64,000 bases of DNA from Hyparrhenia diplandra (Eukaryota; Streptophyta; Magnoliopsida; Poales; Poaceae), in assembly GCA_015847255.1 (NCBI GenBank), contig JADLZK010004567.1, positions 1 to 64,000 of the forward strand. Direction: 5' to 3'. The notes beneath the pieces were generated by a model. That model was not told where the DNA came from and ran no database searches. It worked only from the letters and a program-made list of their open reading frames with translations. A program made the translations under genes and the position numbers. Shown here piece after piece: positions 45,635-55,250 of this stretch (positions are counted from its first letter, which is position 1; each line of letters opens with the position of its first letter).

Positions 45635-46356
45635 TGTTGATTTGGATCACACACCAGCAAGGGCTAGCACGCCTGAGGATGCAAATAGCGAGGATGCCTG
45701 AGATCAGGAAGACCGACCAACCGAATGGTAGAGCTGATTCAATGCGTATTCTTCTCCCGAAAATATTGAGAACACCTCCCGGGAAGACACCTCAGGGAGA
45801 AGCACATCTAGGTTTGCCCTAGGGTCGGCAAGGCCACCTAGAACACCACCGAATCCCATCTCTCGAAGAGACGAACATCAGTGGTTAGAAAAGTTAGGGT
45901 AAAGGAAAAAGAGTATTAATAGATGTGTTTTTAATCAATTGGAAACTGGATTGCTCAATCGGATGTGATCCTCTAATATATAGAGAGAGGATGATCTTAT
46001 CCCAGTAGAAAACATCTCCAAAATAGAATATAAAAGTTTCCCATGCAAAAAAAGAGTCTGAGACTGAGTTGGACTCCAACCGGTCTCGGACCAGGCAAAC
46101 CAGCTTGGCCGGATCCTAAAACCAGCCAAGTGGGTTTTCATCGAGTTAGGCCAGAGTCCCTGACAGTAAACAGGAAAACCCACCTGGTCGGTTCTGGAAA
46201 CCGGCCAGGTTAACTTTGATGGACTGTGCCCAAAACCATCTTTTCTTCGTCTGGACCCAAAATACGATGATCGGAACATGTTTCTTGATCGTCTTGATAT
46301 CAGGACTTTAGTAGTGGAATCCATTACACTAGTCGGCACTTTTTCCGGTATCAACA
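45635..46356 (-). repeat. Element D, 5' LTR
   Basis: 722 bp, TGTTGATTTG to GGTATCAACA on the plus strand, partner of 15229-15942, followed by GTCTC. Confidence 0.88.
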
Positions 46357-46361
46357 GTCTC

Positions 46362-46860
46362 ATAAAAACAGGGACATGGTCGTCCCATCGACCTCATCCC
46401 GAAACAAAGGCATGCTTTCAGTCTTAGAAATCACATTTGCTTGTATTTATTTTGTATTAAAATCACATCACTTCCAATTTGGCACGCAGACCATGTGGCA
46501 GCGAGGGTAGATTAGCTCAGTATGACTTGTGATAGTTACTGTATCAGATGATTTTTACCCATACTTGATAACAAACCATTATATCTTGCAAAATATTTGA
46601 TTATTTGTTGAAATGCATCTATTCTGTATCACGTCCAGGACGTGAGCTCCATCCACTTGTATCAAGCAATCCATGTACTTAACTCACCGGTGTACACTAA
46701 TACCCTCTGTATCAATGGACAGATTAATTAGTGCACAGCTCTTTGTACGCTTCCATTATCTGAAAACCAAGCTGTCCAGCTGATATGGTGTTTTCTGAAC
46801 CATCTGTAAAGTACGTAGTGCTACTCTGCAGAAATTCAGTTTTCTAGACAGTTGGCTCTA
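46362..46860. other. Spacer, no gene
   Basis: Host sequence between D and a Helitron. No exon or repeat was recognised. Confidence 0.4.
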
Positions 46861-47382
46861 TCTATATCTATATCTATCTATATACTCTTATAAAGCTAAG
46901 CCTCACTAGATTATTTTTCTCTTCATGCAAGGTGTCCATATCATTTCCCACTAAATAACCTCACTAGATGTTCTATCTCTTCATGCAAGATGTCCATATC
47001 ATTTTCTACTAAGTCCATGTCATCCCTTATTAATTACAAAAATGTCCACATCACCTCTATCACGTGCAATACTTTTAATCTATCACGTGCAATACTTTTA
47101 ATCTATCACGTGCAATACTTTTAATGTTTAATCCATTAACATACAAGTCATCTATATATGCTATTTGTTTTATCACCTATTCCTCTACAATATAATCAAG
47201 TATTCTATTGGTTTGTCTTCCATTAGCTTACCGATTTTTCCCAGATCTGATACAATAAAATAACATTCATGCAAGTCTAATTCATACATACACAGTATAT
47301 AGAATAACATATAGCAATGCTATGTATATAACAGATTTATTTTTAAGAAAGTCCCGTAGCAACGCACGGGGTATGCCTCTAG
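46861..47382 (+). mobile_element. Small non-autonomous Helitron
   Basis: It starts TCTATATCTATATC after A (46860). It ends with the hairpin CCCGTAGCAACGCACGGG, then GTATGCCTCTAG before T (47383). 522 bp. Internal 23-bp unit CTATCACGTGCAATACTTTT is repeated three times (47059-47121). The 3' end resembles that of the 9925-12779 Helitron. Confidence 0.85.
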
Positions 47383-47952
47383 TTAACATTTCAGTGTCGG
47401 GAACTTGTGGTGGCCATGAAATGTGACCAATTGCAGGGTCAATAAAACAGGAAATTAAATTCTCAACAGTTGGTTAGGCCCACAGTTCGGGGACAAAGTG
47501 TTTTTAGAGTATTGGATAAAAAATCCAGTCCTTTTGAGCAGCAAGTTCTTTGCTATTTTTAGGGAAGAGCAAGTTCTTTGCTATTCGAATGCAAATGAAG
47601 TAGGTGGGTAATACTCTTCCCTCTGTTTTTGAAACTCTCTTCCCCTCTGTTTATGTAAAAAAAAACAAGTATTGCTTAAATACTATGGTTTTGCAAATGT
47701 TTTGGTTTTCAAAAGCAGCCGGGTATATATTTGGATACAACCAGACTTGTAGTTTCTATATGAAACCATGGTTTTGTTACAGACTAGTCTTTTGGGGCTT
47801 TAAAAACTCAAGGCTTAATTAACATCTTTTTCTAAACCATGCTATTTTGTTGTGTAGATTATATTATAGAACCACAATTTTATGATGCCACGTATTCTAA
47901 AACTAAGTCAGACCCTGATGAATGCCTCCCGTGTAGAATCCGCTAGGTTAGA
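47383..47952. other. 3' flank or intron beside kinase exon
   Basis: No gene seen. If the kinase stops at 47953 this is its 3' untranslated side. If it splices to the lectin exons it is intron. Confidence 0.4.
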
Positions 47953-48183
47953 TTATCCTGACATGACTGTACGTACCAGATCGTTTGGAGTAGGCCCCAC
48001 TGCTTCCTTTTCCTCCAGCGTATTTAGGATATCCAGCATAGATGGCCTATCCTCTGGTTTTGGCTGCATGCATTTATGTGATATCTCGATGCACGCTTTT
48101 ATTTGCTGGTAGCCGATTTCCCATTGCGTCTGCCTCATGTTTGATGAATCCTTTTTCAGCCTAATCACCCAGCTTTCCGGTAC
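47953..48183 (-). CDS. Protein kinase C-lobe, last kinase exon
   Basis: Starts after acceptor TAGCCAG (48185-48184). It encodes VPESWVIRLKKDSS, then IKACIEISHKCMQPKPEDRP, which is kinase subdomain XI with the conserved Arg, and a tail LNTLEEKEAVGPTPNDL. Two ends are possible. One is a TAA at 47955-47953. The other is a consensus donor GTACGT at 47976 that leaves a 207-nt, phase-0 exon ready to join the jacalin exon at 13200. The sequence fits the grass receptor-like or cytoplasmic kinase group in which kinases are joined to extra C-terminal domains. The open frame is intact. Confidence 0.82.
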   Translation of the reverse strand, partial: VPESWVIRLKKDSSNMRQTQWEIGYQQIKACIEISHKCMQPKPEDRPSMLDILNTLEEKEAVGPTPNDLVRTVMSG

Positions 48184-48211
48184 CTGGCTAGCAATGTACT
48201 AATTATTACCC

Positions 48212-48212
<1 letters not shown>

Positions 48213-48247
<35 letters not shown>
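48213..48247. repeat. Poly(A) tract in kinase intron
   Basis: About 35 A in a row, in the 142-bp intron between the last two kinase exons. Confidence 0.95.
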
Positions 48248-48249
<2 letters not shown>

Positions 48250-48325
48250 CAAAACCAATCCAATACAGAGGTGTCAAAACTGTAAATATATATATATCCA
48301 TGTATGTATTTCTTTTTCAACGTAC

Positions 48326-48452
48326 ATCTAGGTCAGTCGTAGCATCGTTGTGACGTCCCATCACCATTTCTCTGATTATCACACCCAAGCTATATATGTC
48401 TGACTTGAATGTGATCTTCCCGTAGTCTATGTACTCCGGTGCCATGTAACCT
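48326..48452 (-). CDS. Protein kinase exon, activation segment to helix F
   Basis: A 127-nt exon. Acceptor GCATGCAG ends at 48453 and donor GTACGT begins at 48325. It encodes GYMAPEYIDYGKITFKSDIY and SLGVIIREMVMG, which carry the APE motif (subdomain VIII), the invariant Asp of subdomain IX and helix F. The split codon AG|A joins to the previous exon. It ends at codon LD before VPES of the next exon. No damage is seen. Confidence 0.88.
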
Positions 48453-48554
48453 CTGCATGCATGAACACTGATAATGTCTCGGCTAACACCAGAGAAAAAA
48501 ATATATCCCTGATTAACTATGAATCTCAAAGTGAAACATATATCCTTAGCTCAC

Positions 48555-48778
48555 CTTGTTCCAAAATTCCTTTTTGTGGTAATGTGAGTTTTTCCTTCAC
48601 CCAATAGCCTTGATAAACCAAAAATCAGCAATTTTGGGCACCATGCCATCATCAAGCAATATATTATCTGGTTTGAGATCAAGGTGAATTATGTTGCTTG
48701 CATGCAGATAGTTCAATCCCAGACAAATTCCTTTTATAATTTGGTAACAAACGTGCCATGGAAGTTCACATGGTTCCT
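48555..48778 (-). pseudogene. Protein kinase exon with catalytic loop and frameshifted DFG
   Basis: Acceptor ATGTACAG ends at 48779 and donor GTGAGC begins at 48554. It encodes CELPWHVCYQIIKGICLGLN, YLHASNIIHLDLKPDNILLD, and KIAD. The catalytic loop HLDLKPDN makes it a non-RD kinase. The metal-binding motif then reads ADFWFIKAIG and a stop. If the five-A run at 48620-48624 (plus strand) had four bases, the frame would read ADFGLSRLLGEGKTHITT and continue into the next exon. So one extra base breaks an otherwise typical kinase. It is either a real inactivating mutation or a homopolymer sequence error. Confidence 0.85.
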
Positions 48779-48870
48779 CTGTACATGTAAACAAAATAAA
48801 AAAAAAATCCTCAAATCATCAATAAAAATAATACAAAAATTGCATAATATTGAAACATCATAGTATTGTA

Positions 48871-49114
48871 CTCCTTACATCACAAATTATAGTTCTCTTT
48901 GTCCTAAGCCAAGCCTCCTAACTTTTACCAAGTTTTTTACAAATGTATATCAACACCTACATATTCAAATAAATGCACTATAAAGACTTTTTTTCATGGG
49001 ATTTAATTGAAAAAGTTTCATATTGAAGATGTTGATACATTTTTTATAAGCTTGGTCAAAACTAGAGAAGGTTAACTTAGGACAAAGCTAATGCATTCTT
49101 TGAAACAGACATAG
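48871..49114. mobile_element. Stowaway-type MITE in kinase intron
   Basis: Left CTCCTTACATCACAAATTAT after TA and right ...TTTGAAACAGACATAG are diverged inverted ends of the Stowaway type. AT-rich, 244 bp, no genes. Confidence 0.6.
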
Positions 49115-49849
49115 TGAACCACTACGTGACCATCATGTTTGTCTGCCACTCTGAAGACGAGCAAGTACCACAATTTCTTTGTGGAAGTTTTAATTTTGGC
49201 TACAACATACAACAATGGAGTGATTTTATTTTAGAAGACAAGATTAATTGATTTTTTTCATGCAACACCTGACTTATCGACAAGACACATGCAGCAAGGG
49301 AAAAGACCATTCTGTATTTTTTTCTTAGTTTACAAAATGAAGTATATTCAGATATAATGCTCAAATTCTCATACCTGTAAATTTTGCAATGATTTTTCTG
49401 GATTGTTTGAATTAAGATTATTGTATAGCCAATTATTGCACCCCACTATATAACTGGTACCAAAGGTTGTACTATTCCTGTACATTGCTATACATATATA
49501 AAACACACCTTCCACAATAGGTACGTGGTGATTCCTCTAATACCTTTCTACGTAGTATCAGAGTACGTGCCACTACTACACAAAATCTTTTGCGAGGCAC
49601 TTAGGTTTTATTAACCGTGGTGGTTTTTAAAAAAACGCCACGGTTAATGGAGGGAGGCAAGCCAGCCGGGCGAGGGAGAAAACCGCCACGGTTAATCCAT
49701 TAACCGTGGCGGTTTTCACAAAACCGTGGCGGTTATTTTACAAAACCGCCATGTTTAATGGATTAACCGTGGCATTTGTTGTAATCTTAATCGCCACGGT
49801 TAATATCAATTAACCGTGACAGTTTTTGTTATTTAACCACCACATGAGT

Positions 49850-49985
49850 TCGTGCTATAAATGCAGCCACCCACCTCTTCTTCCCCGTGGCTCCTCCACC
49901 ATTTTTTAGGGTTTTGAGGGCTATAAATGCAGCCACCCACCTCTTCTTCCCCGTGGCTCCTCCACCATTTTTTTAGGGTTTTGAG
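49850..49985 (+). promoter_or_regulatory. Duplicated TATA-leader in the CACTA element
   Basis: CTATAAATGCAGCCACCCAC occurs at 49856 and 49920, about 64 bp apart, together with the following CTCTTCTTCCCCGTGGCTCC and ATTTTTTAGGGTTTTGAG. The unit holds a TATAAAT box and the likely transcript start. The tandem copy gives two possible promoters for the TNP2-like gene. Confidence 0.55.
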
Positions 49986-50326
49986 CTCCAAAACCCTAAA
50001 ATTGGCCATTTCTTAGGGGGAAGTTTTGCCCTTGGATTTGTTGAAGGGTGGCACCGCAAGAGGTTGATACTTACTCTCCTCCTAATCCCTCTCTCTTTTG
50101 CATGATTTAGGTGATTTTTAGATCTAGATCCAAATGTAGGAGAGAGAAAGCAGATCTAGGTTAAAAATTTGGTGCTTTTAGGTGCTTTTCCTCTCTCTTT
50201 TTAGGTGATTTAGGTGCTTTTCTATGATTTATGTGATTTAGGTGCTTATTTAGGTACTTTTCCTCTCTCTCTTTCAATGCTTTAGGTGATTTAGGTGATT
50301 TTCCTCTCTTTTTTCCGTAACAGGTC

Positions 50327-51351
50327 ATGGACAGGGATTGGATGTACAAGTCGACGATAGATGCGCCTTTCTTGGATAATGTGAGGAAAAAGTTTATGCT
50401 CGTTGCGCAGAAGCATCGGGTAAGCCTGGGTCGGTTAGAAATGAGCTGTCCATGCAATAATTGCAAGGACAAGCTCTTACATAAGGACGATGTGGTGGCG
50501 TCATACTTGGTACGGTATGGTTTCATCAAGGATCCGAATTACACTGTGTGGAAGTATCACGGCGAAAAAGATCCGAGTGCTGCCGTTGCATCGTCCGGAG
50601 GACCCTCGTTGACGACATCGACGGTGGCGGTGGATGACGGAGGACAACAACCCACATCATCAGCTACAGCTGCAGCTAGCGATGACATTGAGAATCGTGA
50701 TTACATCACGATAAATGATCTGCTCCAAAACATGCCAGAAGACGATGGGGGTGGGGATGGTGAGCAGCCGGCAGTTGATGAGTTTTCGCCAAAGGATGCC
50801 GAGCTTTTGAGGATATTGCTAACCTTCAAGATGAAGACGACATTCTGTTTGGCAATCCAAAGTGGCTGTAGAATTTCAAAGAAATGAAGCAGGCGGCAAT
50901 GGATCCTCTCTACAAGGACAGTGGCAGTTGTCTGAAGCATTGCATGGTGTTGCATTTTAACCTGCAGATGTTGATGCCGAAGGCTCGCCACGGGTGGTCG
51001 AACACTAGCTTCAATGACCTGTTAGGGATCCTTGGTGACAATTTACCAAAGGGGAACAAGGTGCCCGCCAATACCTATCGGGCGAAGAAGCTGATTCTTA
51101 CTGTGGCGATGAGGCTTAGAAAGTTCCATGCATGCCCTAACCACTGTATTCTATACCGGGGTCAGTATGCGGACTTGCAGAGCTATCCGCACTGCGGCGC
51201 GAGTCGATACAAGAGGAATGCCGGTTGTCGCGTCGATGAGGAGGGACCGTCGAGAGGGCCGAAGAAGAAGAAAACGGGCAAGAGGAAGCGGATGCCACCT
51301 CCCGAGGATGAGGAAGAAGAGGGTTACATGCGGGGAAGAGCCCCGCCCTAG
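50327..51351 (+). pseudogene. CACTA TNP2-type transposase, N-terminal part
   Basis: It starts MDRDWMYKSTIDAPFLDNVR. Residues 1-80 hold the transposase-associated domain: LEMSCPCNNCKDKLL with its Cys pattern, then YGFIKDPNYTVWKYHGE. An acidic linker follows. A frameshift at about 50813-50825 and a TAG at 50869-50871 interrupt it before FKEMKQAAMDPLYKDSGSC. Then comes the TNP2 start: ARHGWSNTSFNDLLGILGDN, KKLILTVAMRLRKFHACPNH and YPHCGASRYKR. A basic and acidic tail ends at 51351. The TNP2 catalytic core is absent, so this is a truncated transposase joined to the next gene. Confidence 0.85.
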
Positions 51352-51353
51352 CG

Positions 51354-52847
51354 GTGTGGTACCTGCTCGTGCTCGATCGCCTGCGTGCAATATTTGGAAA
51401 CCCAGATTGCCCTGACCATTTTGAGAATGGCAAGTTCATGTTGCCCTTGGGCCAGCTCATCGAGGAGGAGAAGTGGGAGACTCGGAGGTTCCACATCTTA
51501 TATATGCATGCTTCTAAGGCCGGGATGAGAGGCTTCATGGTCAAGTGCCCCATGGAGCTCTTTCACTTGAACGATGATATTAGATTCCCATTAACCTTCG
51601 ACGACATGCATAGGGTGCTATGGTGCCAGAAACTCGACGTCGCCCAAGTCACCCTCTTTGCCATGTGAGTTCATTTATGCATTACCTCCTACCACCACCA
51701 CTACTACCACTCCTCCTGTAATGACATGATGACTTGTGCTTGTAGAATGCAAGCATTTGTATGCCAGGAGACAGGGCAAGATGTTATCTACCTATGTCCA
51801 TCACTTATTGCCCAGAGAGAAATTACTGGCTATTGGTTAGACGACAAACACCCCGCTCTTGTGAACTTGGACAGGGAGCAAATAATACATTACAGGGTTG
51901 ACAGGATCGGTGAGGGCATTAAAAGGATGGCAAACTACATCTATGCGGCCATGAAGAATATCCGGAGAGACAGGTGTCTCCTTGCGGCCCACCAATTCAG
52001 GTAAGTCAAAGGGCTACCGGGTTCTTCAATACTTTTCATGTTTCAAGACCGAAATCGATATCTAATTGAATGGTGTAGCCTCGGTGGTTTACAATCAACA
52101 TCAATAATGGGCCACTGGATTATTTTTTGATCTACCCTCAGGATGGAATTGCCGTAATATTCGAGTCCTTGAAAAGTACCGACAAATTATTGTATAGGCA
52201 TTTCGAGAAGGCTATGCAAGAGTAAGTCACGACACTTATATTCTTTCATACACTCAACATACGTATCAAGTTTGACCTAGATAGTTGCTGACACTCTTGG
52301 ATTTTATACAGAGCTTACGCTAAATACTTGGCCGATCCCGACCGCTACGATCGGAGAACCCAGAGTCGGAAGGAGCACCAGCCGAACGAACTGAAGTTGA
52401 AGCGAGAATTCCCGGTACGTAGCATGACTCGTGTGTGCTAGTCCATATTGTTGAATGCTCTCAAAATGGTCTAACGATTAGGTGCTACATATATCATGCA
52501 TGCAGTGCGCGAAGCAACCTCTAGGCAGCGTCCTGTGTGGATACTATGTTTGTGAGGACCTCAGGGCTTGTGACGAGTACCATAGCAGCTGGCGGGCGCT
52601 CAACAGATCCAAAAAGAAATGGGTAGACAGACCGGTGGACCTTAAGTTCAAGAAAACAGTCGCCGATATTTATAGGGCCGTCACGGACGACATTGCGCAT
52701 TATGATGGGAAGTTCTATGACGACCTGAGCGAGCTTGCGTTGGATGACCAGTACGAGAGAATACGCAACTGGAGGACCATGTGTAACATGTGCGACTACC
52801 GGTTGCCGACATCTAGACGCCCGGCCCTCCCCATGTTTGTAACTTGA
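51354..52847 (+). pseudogene. ULP1-like cysteine protease gene of the CACTA element
   Basis: Five exons with good GT-AG sites: about 51354-51666, 51746-52000, 52079-52220, 52312-52414 and 52506-52847. The N part includes RLRAIFGNPDCPDHFENGKF and PLTFDDMHRVLWCQKLDVAQ. The protease part has the catalytic His-Trp (GHW, codons 52113-52118). TGA at 52128-52130 follows because the T run 52123-52128 is one base short. In the next frame come LIYPQDGIAVIFESLKS, where the usual Asp is Glu, then the Gln and catalytic Cys block KQPLGSVLCGYYVCE (Cys codon 52536-52538). It ends ALPMFVT. ULP1-like genes cut SUMO-like proteins and are common passengers of plant CACTA elements. Confidence 0.85.
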
Positions 52848-53272
52848 ACTTTATAGGAGGTGGTGTGTTTGTAATATGAACTGAGTGTTGCGAGTTTGTG
52901 GAAATGTCATATGAATGAACAAATGTGATGCTTGTTTATGTTGTGTGCAAATATTCTCTGATTTATCATTTTATATGCATATATTCTCTCGGTTTATCAT
53001 ATTTATCATTTTATAATGTTTTTAAAATTGTTTTTTATTAATCTAGAAAAACATAACCGCGGGCGGTCAAGTAACAAAAACTGCCACGGTTAATACATTA
53101 ACCATGATGGACGTGTTTTAAAAACCGCCATGGTTAATTGATTAACTGGGCGGTTACCCTTAAAAAACCGCCATGGTTAATCGATTAACCGTGGCCTTTG
53201 CTTCGTGGTGGTTACTTAAACCGCTATGGTAAATAAAAAAAACCGCATGGAAAAAGAATTTGTGTAGTAGTG

Positions 53273-54540
53273 GGCCGTGGTCCCCTCACCCACCCTAACC
53301 ATAGCCATGCCATCGCTGACTCCTGCATCCACAACTAGCTCCTTGTCCCTGTCACGGACGATGTTCTCGACCTCACCTTCAAGCACGACCAAACCGCTCG
53401 CCATCTGTGGGTCACCATTGAGGCCCTATTCTAGGTGAACAAGGAGTCCCTTGCCGTCTTCCTCGGGTCATGAGTTCCACTCTATGACTTAGGGGACCTT
53501 TCCATGGATGCATACTGCTAGAAGATGAAGGCCACCACAAACATGTTGCGCGAGGTCAGCCACCTTGTCCTCGATTTGCAGATTGATCTGCTGCACGGTC
53601 TCAACCCTTGATTCTCTAGTACCACTGACAACATCGCTGGCTCCAACCCATTGCCGGACTTCGCTACCGCCATGAGAAACTGGCCCACAAGGAACACCGT
53701 CTCGCCAATGAGGGCAAGGTCACCACACAGACCGCGTCATACGCCGGATCATCCATGTATGGTATGGTGTGCCACTTCGTATCCTTTGTCTTAGGTGCCT
53801 CTAGTTTGGGTAGTCATGGTAGTTGCAGTGGCAGTCAGGGCACAACATGAAGAAGGATTGTGGTGGCAATGGCGGTCAGTACCAGGGCGGTAACGGCAGT
53901 GGTGGCTGCAGTGCCACATGATTGGACAACCCTTAGGTGTGCTTAACCACCTAGGGCGACAGCAGCAGTAGTGACCACCATAGTTGCTACTTGCCTGGAG
54001 CCCTCATGAGGTCCTCGGTGCATTACTTCGGCAGGCATACACTGCCTTTGTACCCACCGAATTCTCTCACGCGATGGTCTCGCTGCCTCTTGTACCACAA
54101 CAGGGTGCCAACAGATGGAATTAGCTCAGCCTCATCGCCACCTTGAAGCAGATGGTGCTCCAAGGCGTCAACCCCTGGGTCCTCGACACCGGCGCCACCG
54201 CTCATGTCTTCATCGGATGGTATATTGCTCTCCTGCATATGTCACTCTAGTTCCTTCATAACTATAGGCAATGGTAGCACCATTCTAATTTCCTATCATG
54301 GCACGTCCACCTTGTTGGTAGCTGACACCTCCTTTCACCTTAGCAATGTCCTTGTTGCTCCCACTCTAGTTCACAATTTGCTTTTTGTTCTCTAGTTCAC
54401 TCAGGACAATAATTGCTCTATTGAGTTCGATGCTTTGGGTTTTTTTTTTTTTTTTTTTGTTAAGGACAGCTGATAGAGTGTGTGATTCTTCTCTACAATA
54501 GTATGGGAGACCTCTACACCAAAATTTTGTTACCACCCTA
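53273..54540 (+). pseudogene. Element K gag and protease region, broken
   Basis: In several frames the text follows copia gag: a DARTLW-like start, GHEFHSMT at about 53468, a DAYC-like block, then LLHGLNP-like 53590-53620. A zinc-knuckle area is not clear. Around 54170-54210 is WVLDTGATAHVF-like sequence, the copia protease DTGA site. At 54240-54400 are TIGNGSTILISYHGTSTL and FHLSNVLVAPTLVHNLLFVL, the protease C-terminal part. Stops are frequent. Gag and protease would process the retrotransposon particle. Confidence 0.75.
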
Positions 54541-55250
54541 AAGTTGCAGCCTCACCAATTCCAACCTGTGGCATCACTGCATCGATCACCATGGCCCTTC
54601 CACCATCGCCACTCATGTTCTTTGTGTCATTTCTACGAACTTGGCAAGCACACATGCCTTCTTCTTAGCAATCCCACTTCTATTACTGCTGCATCTTTTG
54701 AGTTATTCAGTATGATGTATGGACATCTCCAGTTCTTAGCCCTTCGGGCTATAAATGCTATTTTATATTGCTTGATGATTACTCTCATTTTTGTTGGTCA
54801 TTCCCATTACACCACAATTCTGACATGCACCGCTGTATTGATGATTTTGCTGCATATGCTCACACTAAGTTTGGCGTCATACCAAAGTCTTTTCAAGCTG
54901 ATAACGACACTAAATTCATCAACAATGCCACCACTTCGTTCCTCTGTATCCATGGCAATGCTTTCTATCTTTCATGACCATGTACCTCCTACAAAATGGC
55001 AAGGTAGAGCGCATGGTTCATACCATCAGCGACGCAAATCGCACCATGCTGATCCACACGTCCATGCCTGCACCCTACTTGGCTAAAGCTCTAGCCGCTG
55101 CCACTTATGTGCTTAACTGTGACCCACTTCATTTCTGCATCATGGCATCCCCTACTAGCTTTTGCATCAGAAACTCGCAGATTATTCCTCCCTTCATGTG
55201 TTTGGCTGCCTTCAGCTAGCCTCCAACTAACCGTGGCCACTCAGCTCATT
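54541..55250 (+). pseudogene. Element K integrase, broken
   Basis: An LWHH-like zinc finger occurs at 54575-54640. MLDDYSHFCWSFPLHHNSDM at 54768 with FQADNDTKFINN at 54895 gives the two Asp of the copia integrase core. QNGKVERMVHTISDANRTML at 54990 and MPAPYLAKALAAATYVLN at 55060 give the Glu region. Only a few shifts separate the pieces, so the copy is moderately old. Integrase inserts the copia DNA. Confidence 0.85.

Larger units (their letters stand above)
15224..46361 (-). mobile_element. Element D: Ty3/gypsy retrotransposon split by a nested insertion block
   Basis: Two LTRs of the same family in the same orientation (15229-15942 and 45635-46356) bound the block, and the flanks are identical: GTCTC at 15224-15228 and 46357-46361. 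The minus-strand order is correct for one element: 5' LTR, primer site and gag start at 45627-45130, integrase at 18371-15990, polypurine tract at about 15965-15943, 3' LTR. Everything between 18372 and about 45125 belongs to later insertions, probably with some deletion, since the reverse transcriptase is missing. D itself splits the spacer between the kinase and lectin exons. Confidence 0.85.
49571..53272 (+). mobile_element. CACTA element carrying TNP2-like and ULP1-like genes
   Basis: Ends CACTACTACACAAAATCTTT and (reversed) CACTACTACACAAATTCTTT are near-perfect 14-bp or longer inverted repeats. Subterminal AACCGTGGCGGTT/AACCGCCACGGTT repeats fill 49605-49840 and 53050-53230. A duplicated leader (49850-49910 and 49915-49980, each with CTATAAATGCAGCCACCCAC) precedes the genes. 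TGC and GGC flank it. It is the only coding member of the family here and could have mobilised the 16543 and 37354 relatives if it was once intact. Confidence 0.92.
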
